A stretch of DNA of 56,101 nucleotides from CAYYAQ01 sp964469555 (GTDB lineage: Bacteria > Planctomycetota > UBA1135 > UBA2386), in contig CAYYAQ010000013.1 of the NCBI GenBank assembly GCA_964469555.1, forward strand, positions 1-56,101, read 5' to 3'. A program made the translations under genes and the position numbers. This document shows, piece after piece, positions 43,680 through 51,048 of this stretch; the stretch's first letter is position 1, and each line of letters opens with the position of its first letter. The notes beneath the pieces were generated by a model. That model was not told the origin of the DNA. It searched no databases and saw only the letters and a program-made list of their open reading frames with translations.

Positions 43680-44482
43680 ACGCCCTCTTTACAGCCGGCG
43701 CGTTCCTGCGCAAAGACTTCATCGAGGAGACCTCCTACCGCCTTCGGTTCCTCGTCGAAATCTGCGGAGCGGTCATCGCGATCTACTTTCTGGTGATCTT
43801 CTCCGAGTTCATGGGCGACGCGGTGGCGGCCAAACTCGGCAACATCGACTACCTGCCGTTCGCGCTGGTCGGCATCGCGTTCCACTCACTGCACGAGACC
43901 GCGCTCAACGACTACTCGCGGAAGATTCGCGAAGCGCAAACCCTGGGCACGCTCGAGGCGTTGATCTCCACCCGGACATCCGTGTTCACCCTGATGGCGT
44001 GCCTTCCGCTCTACTCCATGTGCCGGACATCGCTCAAACTCGTCGGCTACATGCTGGTCGGGAGCCTGATCCTCGACGTGAATATCCACTGGGGCAATTG
44101 GCCGGCGACTCTCACGCTGTTCGCGATCAGCATGGTCGTATTCGGGTGTCTGGGTCTGACTTTCGCGGCCCTCACGGTCGTGTTCAAGCGCACCGAACCG
44201 ATCATCCGCGGATTCAACCTGGTGTCATTCCTGCTCGGCGGCGTGTTCGTGCCGCTGACTGTCTTCCCGGAGTGGATGCAGAAGTTCGCCATGTTGATAC
44301 CGGTCGTGCCAGCGTTGCACGGTTTCCGACAAGCGGTCCTCTACGACGCGGACTGGGCGACGATGTGGCCAGACATCGCCCACGTGTTGGTGTTCATGAC
44401 CCTACTCGTGCCACTGAGCGTCATGGCACTCCGATGGGCCGTGCGCCGCGCGATGCTCGACGGCAGCCTGACGCAGTACTGA
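43676..44482 (+). CDS. ABC-2 type permease
   Basis: 268 residues from GTG 43676 (GTGA overlap). Six hydrophobic segments, for example FLVEICGAVIAIYFLVIF, ATLTLFAISMVVFGCLGLTFAALTVVF, LVSFLLGGVFVPLTVFPEW (the ABC-2 hallmark region) and VLVFMTLLVPLSVMAL. Partner of the ATPase just upstream; together they form a simple two-gene exporter. Confidence 0.9.
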   Translation: MNALFTAGAFLRKDFIEETSYRLRFLVEICGAVIAIYFLVIFSEFMGDAVAAKLGNIDYLPFALVGIAFHSLHETALNDYSRKIREAQTLGTLEALISTRTSVFTLMACLPLYSMCRTSLKLVGYMLVGSLILDVNIHWGNWPATLTLFAISMVVFGCLGLTFAALTVVFKRTEPIIRGFNLVSFLLGGVFVPLTVFPEWMQKFAMLIPVVPALHGFRQAVLYDADWATMWPDIAHVLVFMTLLVPLSVMALRWAVRRAMLDGSLTQY

Positions 44483-44510
44483 TCCGTTCAGCTTCTCCGG
44501 AAAGGTCTCT

Positions 44511-44654
44511 GTGGTCATCACCTACCCTCAGGGCGAATCGGCCCCGCATTCCCTGCGCGGAGTGTTCGACGGGATCTACCCGCGATTCGATCGCCGGCAC
44601 GAACGAACCCGCCGCCTGCCCCTGCGCGCAGCTTTCGAGTCACTGCCAAAGTAG
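44511..44654 (+). CDS. 47-residue basic small ORF after the exporter
   Basis: GTG at 44511, preceded by GGAAAGG with 5-base spacing, a good Shine-Dalgarno, and 28 bases after the permease stop; TAG at 44654. The product starts VVITYPQGESAPHSLRG and continues FDGIYPRFDRR and a basic end ending AAFESLPK. No family known to me and no leader motif, so it is not a third precursor. It ends 8 bases from the convergent kinase gene. Support is the ribosome site and position only. Confidence 0.35.
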   Translation: MVITYPQGESAPHSLRGVFDGIYPRFDRRHERTRRLPLRAAFESLPK

Positions 44655-44661
44655 CGCCCGA

Positions 44662-45576
44662 TCAACGTGCCAGGTCCACGATGACAGCCGCCTCGATTTC
44701 GCGAGCGAGCGCATCGAACCCGGACTCGATCTCCGGTCGCAGCAACCGCCGCATGGGCACCGCGTCCGCGACACCGATGCAACGGCGGAAGTGTTCGCCC
44801 TGGTTCTGCGCCTGGTAGAACTCGACGCCAAATCGTGCACCGTACCAGTTGCGAATCACGTACTGACTGCCGAGCACCGCCTCCAAGTTCTCGATCTTCA
44901 CCTCGTCGCCGACCCCAAGGACGTAGAGACGCCGGAGGGGCAGCGGCGCTTCGCTGACCTCGCCGTCGAGACGCCACGCCCACTTGTCGAAGTCAGGGTG
45001 GACGCGAGGCATCTCGTCGGGTTGCAGTCCGAGATCGCGCGCGGTGTTGTCCCACAACTTCAACTGCGGGAAGGTCGGCAAGACCTGGAAGTCATCCTCG
45101 ATGGGGTCGAGGGCGGCGATGTCGTCGGTGATGAGGGGGTGCCCCAGCGAGTGGAGTGACGCAGCCATCGTCGACTTGCCCGCGCCATGGTTGCCGAGAA
45201 ACGCGACCGCCGCACCGTCGATGCTCACCGCGCTCGCGTGGAGCAGGAGGAGGCCGCGTTGGATCAACGCCAGGCCCATCGCCGGGCCGAGGACCGACAG
45301 CCGCACAAGTGAGTCGTCGGGGTCGCCTTCGCGGTCGACGACGATGCTCGTTCCTCCGGTGACCAGGCACGCGCCCGTGCCCTCGCGATAGTGGCAGTAC
45401 TGGTCGCCGTCGCACCAGATGCCGTTGCCGTTGTCATTCAAGCTCTCGGGCCTTCGCGCAACCTCGCCGAGACGGATCGTGACGTCCGGCACACGCCCTT
45501 CCAGAGCTGGCGCGGGCCGGAGTTCGGGGAACTCGAACTCTGCCTTCAGAATCAGGCCGTAGGCGTGGTAGAGCAA
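44662..45576 (-). CDS. HPr-kinase-like (HprK C-domain) peptide kinase
   Basis: 304 residues from TTG 45576. P-loop GNHGAGKST (128-136, Lys134) after LLLLHASAVSIDGAAVAFLG, then HPLITDDIAAL with the acidic pair that follows the P-loop in HprK-type kinases. In paeninodin-type lasso loci such kinases phosphorylate the C-terminal Ser of the precursor; both precursors here end in Ser, which fits. True HPr regulation is unlikely, as no PTS genes are near. Co-directional with precursor A2, 79 bases downstream of it. Confidence 0.88.
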   Translation of the reverse strand: MLYHAYGLILKAEFEFPELRPAPALEGRVPDVTIRLGEVARRPESLNDNGNGIWCDGDQYCHYREGTGACLVTGGTSIVVDREGDPDDSLVRLSVLGPAMGLALIQRGLLLLHASAVSIDGAAVAFLGNHGAGKSTMAASLHSLGHPLITDDIAALDPIEDDFQVLPTFPQLKLWDNTARDLGLQPDEMPRVHPDFDKWAWRLDGEVSEAPLPLRRLYVLGVGDEVKIENLEAVLGSQYVIRNWYGARFGVEFYQAQNQGEHFRRCIGVADAVPMRRLLRPEIESGFDALAREIEAAVIVDLAR

Positions 45577-45655
45577 AACACTCCCTCGATCAGCCGGCTA
45601 ACCGGTCGAGCCATCTCGACCGATGCGACCCGCGATATCCTCTGATGGACGCCAG

Positions 45656-45799
45656 CTAGCTGACGCTGCTGCCACTCACACCACTTTCAAACAACATGGC
45701 GTCCGAAGCCCCGAACGACTTCAGCGTGATCTTCTCGACGCTGCCGTGGCTCACGACAACCGGTTTCGTGTAGGGCTTCTTGACGGACTCGTCGAACAT
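45656..45799 (-). CDS. Lasso-like RiPP precursor peptide A2
   Basis: 47 residues. Leader: KKPYTKP at 7-13, VVVSHGSVEKITL at 14-26; lasso leader rule satisfied (Y10, P13, V15, G19, V21, T25). The C-terminal part has GASDAMLFESG at 30-40 and ends SGSSVS. Gly30 as first core residue would put Glu38 at position 9, allowing a 9-residue macrolactam, but the distance from Thr25 to Gly30 is longer than the usual 2. Aligns with A1 over G-x-S/T-D-x-F/M-L-F. Lies between the cyclase and kinase genes, all on the minus strand. Ser47 is the C-terminus. Confidence 0.82.
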   Translation of the reverse strand: MFDESVKKPYTKPVVVSHGSVEKITLKSFGASDAMLFESGVSGSSVS

Positions 45800-45824
45800 G
45801 GTGCCTGAATTCTATCCTGTCCGA

Positions 45825-45870
45825 GGGGAAGAAAAGGGCTGGCGGGGAAGAAAAAGGGCTGGCGGGGAAG
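45825..45870. repeat. Short tandem repeat upstream of precursor A2
   Basis: GGGGAAGAAAAAGGGCTGGC occurs twice (45825-45843 with one A fewer, 45844-45863) and begins a third time (45864-45870). It lies 26-71 bases upstream of the A2 start, in its presumed promoter or leader RNA. Different in sequence from the A1 upstream repeats. Confidence 0.75.
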
Positions 45871-45916
45871 ATCGGCGGCGAACCCCGACCGCGGAAGTGC
45901 CGTTGTGAAAGGTAGA

Positions 45917-47830
45917 TCAGCCCATCCCCGACAACTCCAACCACCGCAGGAGGGAGAGGATCCCGTAGAGACGGAAGGCCTCCGCATTACCACCTTCAGA
46001 ATACGCTTGTACAGACTGCCGGAATCCCTGGATGTCCACGAACCGGTGAGCCGCCTCGCTTCGGGTCTCCGTAGCGGCCCGCACCCGCTCCGACTCGTAT
46101 CGCCACAGGCCGTGGAACAGGCTGGGCGAAAGGTCAGCCTTTGAGTTCCGCCACTGGACGGAAGTCGGGAGGATCCCCTCCATCGCCCGGCTCATCACGT
46201 AGCGCGACATGCCGAGTCGAAGTTTCTGAGTCCCCGGGAGCGCAAGACAGAACTCCGCAAGCCGACGGTCGCAGAACGGATAGCGCGCCTCCAATCCATG
46301 GAAGTTCGTGCCGCGGTCCGCAACCTCGAGCGCGTGGGGAATGAGCGGCGACAACAGACCGCTGCGGTGGCAAGCGCGCGAACCGATGACCGGTCGCGGG
46401 GGATCGCCGCGCAACTCGCGGATCCGGTCGGCCAGGCCAATCTCGGCGGCGAACTCCGGGTTGACGAGGGACAGCGCCCCCCAGGGCGCTCCACGGCGTT
46501 TGAACATCTTCCGCCACGGGTACGACAGGGAGTCCATCAGCGGTCGGACGGCGAGGTCCATGATCAGGCTCCGCGTGCCATGTCGACTCGAGGTCACCCG
46601 GGCCAGCGCGCGGGCTTCCTTCAGCAACCTGAACGGCCTGAGTCCCCTCGCGAGATCCGCCAGGTGGTCGAAGCCGTGGGAGACCGTCGTGTCGCCGTCG
46701 ATGCCATCGAGGAACACGCCGGCATCCTGTTTCTTCGCGGCCTGGTAGAGCGCCCAGTGCAGGTAGTAGTTCGGCGTCAGCACCGCTTCGTCCTGCAGCT
46801 CGAGGATCCGGTCCAGATCGACGAGAGGACTGACCCTGTCAGCTTCGACGTAGAACGGCTTGATGCCGCCAGCGGCGGTGACGTCGGCCACGAACGATCG
46901 CTCATCGATGCGCTTCTTGTCCTTGCCAGTGAAGGACGGGAAGATCGCTGAGAGAGTCATCAACTCCGGCCCGTTGCTCTTCTTCAACAAGTCCCGGGCC
47001 ACGCACGCAATGGAGGTCGAGTCGAGGCCTCCGCTCAATGTCGAGAGGACGGGCGCCGTGGCGCGCAGCCGACAGCGAACGGCTTCGGTGAAGATCTCGA
47101 GGAATGCCTCGGCGTACGCATCGTCGGTGCGAAATCGAATGTCGCGCTTGGGATCCAGCTCGAAGTACCGCCGAACGCGAAGGCCGCTCTCATCGACGAC
47201 CATGCAGTGGCCAGCCGGCAGCCGGAAGATGCCCTTGTAGAAAGTGATCGCCTCGTCATCGAACGTGCCGGTGAGAAACAGTCCGACACGCATCTCCTCG
47301 AGCTCGCGCGGGATCTCCGCCACGGCCAGCAGCGCCTTGATCTCCGTGGCGCAGGCGAACAGCTGGCCGGGCCGATGCGTGTAGTGCACGGAACGGCAAC
47401 CAAACGGATCTCGCGCACAGAACCACTTCCGCTCGTTTCCGTCCCAGATCGCGAACGCGAAGTCCCCCACGATGCGGTCGGCGCAGTCTTCGCCCCATCG
47501 CTCGTACGCCGCGAGAATCAGCGCACTGTCGGGAATCTTGTCCGGGTCGCCGTGGAGGTCGAGCGCTTGGATCAGGTCGGTGCGGTTGTCGACGCGGGCG
47601 TCGGCGACGAGCACGATGCGACCTTCGCGGGAGACGAGAGGCTGGCGCTCGTGGAGGGCCTCGGGCGTGGTCACGCGCAAGCACTGCCCGAGCCCTACAC
47701 CCGCGGACTTCTCGAGCCACACGCCGTTTCCGTCGGGTCCGCGATGGGACAGCGTCGACAACATTTCGCCCGGCGCCGCCTCGACCATCGGCCGTCCACC
47801 GAGGTATTGGATACCTACGATTCCACTCAG
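45917..47830 (-). CDS. Asparagine-synthetase-like lasso cyclase with Ser in place of the glutaminase Cys
   Basis: 637 residues if translation starts at CTG 47830. That start, preceded by GAGG at 8-base spacing, restores the conserved N-terminus as M-S-G-I-V-G-I-Q-Y-L, where true asparagine synthetases have MCGI. The first ATG (47788) would delete these residues. Class II amidotransferase domain: TLSHRGPDGNGVW, ADARVDNRTDL, DFAFAIWDG. Synthetase domain: STLSGGLDSTSIACVA (ATP PP-loop, about 263-278) and FHGLEARYPFCDRRLAEF. Loss of the Cys nucleophile means no glutamine hydrolysis, as expected for a macrolactam-forming C protein that adenylates a side-chain carboxylate. Confidence 0.88.
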   Translation of the reverse strand: MSGIVGIQYLGGRPMVEAAPGEMLSTLSHRGPDGNGVWLEKSAGVGLGQCLRVTTPEALHERQPLVSREGRIVLVADARVDNRTDLIQALDLHGDPDKIPDSALILAAYERWGEDCADRIVGDFAFAIWDGNERKWFCARDPFGCRSVHYTHRPGQLFACATEIKALLAVAEIPRELEEMRVGLFLTGTFDDEAITFYKGIFRLPAGHCMVVDESGLRVRRYFELDPKRDIRFRTDDAYAEAFLEIFTEAVRCRLRATAPVLSTLSGGLDSTSIACVARDLLKKSNGPELMTLSAIFPSFTGKDKKRIDERSFVADVTAAGGIKPFYVEADRVSPLVDLDRILELQDEAVLTPNYYLHWALYQAAKKQDAGVFLDGIDGDTTVSHGFDHLADLARGLRPFRLLKEARALARVTSSRHGTRSLIMDLAVRPLMDSLSYPWRKMFKRRGAPWGALSLVNPEFAAEIGLADRIRELRGDPPRPVIGSRACHRSGLLSPLIPHALEVADRGTNFHGLEARYPFCDRRLAEFCLALPGTQKLRLGMSRYVMSRAMEGILPTSVQWRNSKADLSPSLFHGLWRYESERVRAATETRSEAAHRFVDIQGFRQSVQAYSEGGNAEAFRLYGILSLLRWLELSGMG

Positions 47831-48003
47831 AGCACTGACCTCACTCGCGAGTTGGCCTCCGCGAGACCGTGTGGTCGCAGGCTACGGGCTAGGGCCACCA
47901 CGTTCCAGAGTCGTCAACGGGAGAGGGGATCCACGGCCCTCGACGACGCTCCTGCCATCCACCAGCCTGAGCGCGTTCAGCCCCAACCGCCGCCAAACCC
48001 CGC

Positions 48004-48405
48004 GTGCCCCCACAAACCCCCGCCGACGCCTCGTCATCACCCCAACGGCCCGGGCTCCCTCTCTCCTGCGCGTCACTGGTTCTCGCGTTCTTGTTCGCGC
48101 CGGGATGTAGCGACGACGAGACCACGGCGAAATCGACCGAGGCGGACTGTGTCTCGTGCCACACGGCCAAGGCCCGACCGCGGGCCGTGATCCACGTGAC
48201 GACTACCGATCACCTGATTCGACGCAAGCCGCCGGAGAAGGACCTGACCGCAGCCGGTCCAGACCCTTCCACAATTCCTGGCCCACTGATCGTCGTTCCA
48301 GCGTTCCCGGATCGCGCTCCAGAGGGTGATCTTCTCCGGATCTACAACGACCTCTCCCGAGGCGTGCGATTCACTCGTGCCTGCGCCAACACGTGTACGG
48401 TGTGA
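48004..48405 (+). pseudogene. Truncated haem-motif (CxxCH) lipoprotein
   Basis: 133 codons from GTG 48004. A lipoprotein signal (CASLVLAFLFAPGC) is followed by DCVSCH, a c-type haem motif, and HVTTTDHLIRRKPP, a pattern I associate with multihaem/TPR cytochromes where H-x-x-x-T-D-H-x-I-x-x-x-P follows a CxxCH. The expected long C-terminal part is missing: the frame ends at 48405 after RFTRACANTCTV. Probably the left stub of a larger gene interrupted before the GT4 gene. It is divergent from the cyclase gene (173 bases between). Confidence 0.5.
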
Positions 48406-48508
48406 TCCAGGGGATGATGCGTCCGGGCCTATAGCCTCGCCACGGGACGCTGGAGGTTCTCACGGTTTTCTTGCCCTACTGAGCGAGGGCGTCCTGCAGA
48501 ATGAACTC

Positions 48509-49594
48509 GTGGCGGCACAGACGTTTCGTGCAGGGGTGTTCACGTACGACTACCTCCCCGCGATCGGCGGCGGGGGACGACACGTCGTCGAAGTCTGCAA
48601 GCGCCTCCCTGCCGGAGAGATCGTCGTCTTCTCCGGCCAGCGCAACGATCTCGAGGATCACCGGTCGGCCTGGCCGGGGCTGCCACACGGTTTCGTGAAG
48701 CAACTCCTGTTGTCGGTCTGGTTGAACTTACGAATCCGCACGCACGTGCGCCGACTCGCGCTGAAGGCCGTCAACGTGCACAGCGGCCCCGGGGGTCTGT
48801 TTCTCGTGCGCAGCGCGGGCGCGCCACTCATCGTCACTGCACACCACACCTATGCGCAACAAGTAGAACGCTTGCCTTCGCAGTTCTGGAAACGACTGTT
48901 CATTCCGTTCGAGCGGGGCACCCTGCGAAGGGCCGACAAGGTGATCTGCGTCTCCGAGGACACACAGCGCGCTGTCGTCGAACGCTACGGGATCGCCCGC
49001 GAGAAGACGGTGGTGATCCCAAACGGCATCGATACCGCCGTGTTCCGTCCACAACCGGACGTCGAGAGGACACAGAAGAGCGTGCTGTTCCTGAGTCGAC
49101 TCGAAAAACGCAAGGGCGTGGACTTTCTCCTGCGCGCCATGCGGTTGGTGGCGAGCGAAGACAAGTCCGTCAAGTTGTTCATCGGCGGAAAGGGATCACT
49201 CGCCCCGACGCTGAAGAACTACGTCGCCGAGAACGGTCTCTCCGAGCAAGTCGAGTTCCTCGGCTTCGTGCCCGACGTTGGCCTCCCGAGTTGGTACGCC
49301 CGCGTGGGTTGCTTCGTGATGCCCTCCGTCTTCGAAGGCTTCGGCATCCCGGTCCTCGAGGCGATGGCGTGCGGCACCCCGGTCATCGGAACGAACGTCG
49401 ACGGCATCCGCGGCCTGATCGACGATGGGAAGACGGGCTTGCTCGTCGACTTCGGTGACGAGACCGGACTCGCCGAGCGGATCCTGCGAGTCTGCGGTGG
49501 TGGGTTCACGCCGCCGACGGACCTCGCGGAACGGATCCGGGAGAACTACGACTGGGACGGCGTTGCTGAGCGGTACGCAGGGTTGTTGTTGTGA
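48509..49594 (+). CDS. Glycosyltransferase family 4
   Basis: 361 residues from GTG 48509 (start inferred from the N-terminal strand AGVFTYDYLPAIGGGGRHV). GT-B enzyme: acceptor domain with TAHHTYAQQVERL and KVICVSEDTQRAV, VVIPNGIDTAVFRP at the domain junction, donor domain with SVLFLSRLEKRKGVDFLLRAM and the E-x7-E motif in PSVFEGFGIPVLEAMACGTPVIGTNV. Retaining transferase for surface glycans. Upstream sequence in frame to 48326 shows no conservation. Confidence 0.9.
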   Translation: MAAQTFRAGVFTYDYLPAIGGGGRHVVEVCKRLPAGEIVVFSGQRNDLEDHRSAWPGLPHGFVKQLLLSVWLNLRIRTHVRRLALKAVNVHSGPGGLFLVRSAGAPLIVTAHHTYAQQVERLPSQFWKRLFIPFERGTLRRADKVICVSEDTQRAVVERYGIAREKTVVIPNGIDTAVFRPQPDVERTQKSVLFLSRLEKRKGVDFLLRAMRLVASEDKSVKLFIGGKGSLAPTLKNYVAENGLSEQVEFLGFVPDVGLPSWYARVGCFVMPSVFEGFGIPVLEAMACGTPVIGTNVDGIRGLIDDGKTGLLVDFGDETGLAERILRVCGGGFTPPTDLAERIRENYDWDGVAERYAGLLL

Positions 49595-49602
49595 TTTTCT
49601 GT

Positions 49603-49674
49603 TGCTCGGTCGGCCTCGGCTCGAAGGCTGCGAGGGCGTCCCTCAGCAACCCTCGAGCTGGAGGTCGACCGAGC
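49603..49674. terminator. Bidirectional hairpin between convergent genes
   Basis: TGCTCGGTCGGCCTCGGCTCGA (from 49603) and its imperfect complement ending TCGACCGAGCA at 49674 can form a long stem with a ~26-base loop. It fills the 82-base space between the GT4 and serine-hydrolase stops, with TTTTC on the left. Likely shared transcription terminator. Confidence 0.65.
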
Positions 49675-49676
49675 AC

Positions 49677-50786
49677 TCACTTCACTTTCTTCTTCGAAGT
49701 CCTCTCCAACACCTTCGCCGCAACGCGGTCCGCAAGCACCGCGGGCCTTGCACGATCGAAATTGTAGAGCAAGACGACGGTCAACTCCCGCGCAGGGTAG
49801 TAAGCGAGGAACGTGTTAAACCCCGCGATACTCCCCCCATGAGAGATGCGGGCCTCTCCGTGCTTCTTGTCGATGACGAGACCGAACGCGTAGCCACGCG
49901 GGCCCAAGACACCCTTGCCGACCGGCGTGATCATCTTGCGATACGACTCCTTCGACACGACCTTCCCCCCGTGCAAGGACCGGTTCCACCGATGCAGGTC
50001 GCGGGTCGTCGAAAGGAGAGCGCCTGCGGCGAACGGTGGACGCATGCTGATGATCTTCGCGTTCGCAACCGCACCTCCCGAGCGCGTGTAACCGCGCGCT
50101 CGGTGGGCAACGATCGCCTGCGCGCCACCATACCGCGTCTGCTGCACGCCGGCTGCGGAGTAGATTTCGCTGTTCAAGAACCGCTCGTACGACTTGCCGG
50201 AGATCTTCTCGATGAGCACACCGAGAAGGTAGTAGCCGGAGTTGTTGTACTTGAACCCCGCGCCCGGCTCAAAATCGAAGGGCTCTTTCGCGATCAGCGC
50301 GAACAGTTCCTTGTGCTTGATTCGCTTCGATTCGATCTCCCGGTACTTCTTTCCCAACCCGGTGAAACTCTTGATACCGGAGGTGTGATTCAGCAACTGA
50401 CGGACGGTGATCTTCTTCCCGGGGAATGCAAACTCCGGCACCAGCTTGTTCCACTCGTCGTCGAGCTTCAGTCTTCCCGCGTCGATGAGCTTCAAGATCG
50501 CCGCCGATGTGAACTGCTTCGTGATCGAACCGATCCGGAACACGGTACTCGGCGTCACGCCGACCTCGTTTTCCACGTCCGCGTTGCCGTAGCCCTTCTC
50601 GAATACGACTTCGTCGCCGATCGCGACGAGCAACGACGTCCCGGGCACGTTCAGTTTCTTCAACGCAGCCGTGACGATTGCGTCGACCTCGACCTTCAAC
50701 GCAGCGTGCCCGGATTGCGCTTCGAGTTGGCCGCCGAACCCGACGAAAACGATCGTCGATAGGAGGGAGGTTCGAGAGAGGTTCAT
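49677..50786 (-). CDS. Secreted serine hydrolase, class C beta-lactamase/penicillin-binding type
   Basis: 369 residues with signal peptide (ending GGQLEAQ). Motifs of the beta-lactamase/transpeptidase fold: S-x-x-K in FRIGSITKQFTS, Y-x-N in FKYNNSGYYLLG, and H-G-G in ISHGGSIAGFNTF. QLLNHTSGIKSF is a further family mark. Members are esterases, D-amino-acid peptidases or AmpC-like lactamases; the HGG (instead of KTG) points to an esterase or peptidase. The five-residue Lys-rich end SKKKVK is odd but unexplained. Confidence 0.9.
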   Translation of the reverse strand: MNLSRTSLLSTIVFVGFGGQLEAQSGHAALKVEVDAIVTAALKKLNVPGTSLLVAIGDEVVFEKGYGNADVENEVGVTPSTVFRIGSITKQFTSAAILKLIDAGRLKLDDEWNKLVPEFAFPGKKITVRQLLNHTSGIKSFTGLGKKYREIESKRIKHKELFALIAKEPFDFEPGAGFKYNNSGYYLLGVLIEKISGKSYERFLNSEIYSAAGVQQTRYGGAQAIVAHRARGYTRSGGAVANAKIISMRPPFAAGALLSTTRDLHRWNRSLHGGKVVSKESYRKMITPVGKGVLGPRGYAFGLVIDKKHGEARISHGGSIAGFNTFLAYYPARELTVVLLYNFDRARPAVLADRVAAKVLERTSKKKVK

Positions 50787-50889
50787 GGTTCGATCTTGAC
50801 GGCGGCGCGAAAAAACGCAAGTCGTACGCTACCCTCCGCGCCATGCACCCAGGCAGCCCCCGACGCCCGTGGGCCTGCGCGAGGACTGA

Positions 50890-51024
50890 ATGAGCCGGTC
50901 AGCCAGGATCGCCTCCGCCCTCGTCGGCCTGGAGTTCTACAACCAGTACTTCATACTGGACGACAAGGCCAACGCACTGGGCGGAATCATGTCCAACGCA
51001 GGTGCGTCCAAGATCGGCAGATGA
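50890..51024 (+). CDS. 44-residue small ORF
   Basis: ATG 50890 to TGA 51024. Product starts MSRSARIASALVGLEFYNQY and contains FILDDKANALGG and MSNAGASKIGR. It overlaps by ATGA the end of a 16-codon frame starting at 50843, as in translationally coupled genes. No family recognised. It lies between two minus-strand genes and could be a chance frame or the tail of a deleted gene. Confidence 0.25.
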   Translation: MSRSARIASALVGLEFYNQYFILDDKANALGGIMSNAGASKIGR

Positions 51025-51048
51025 TCCGATGATTCGGAGTCCGGCCGC

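Noticed and set aside
44662..45576. True HPr kinase/phosphorylase regulating carbon uptake
   Set aside because: No PTS genes nearby, low similarity outside the P-loop region, and the RiPP context explains it better.
45917..47788. Genuine asparagine synthetase for amino-acid supply
   Set aside because: The glutaminase Cys is Ser and the gene lies inside a B1/B2/precursor/kinase locus, so a peptide cyclase fits better.
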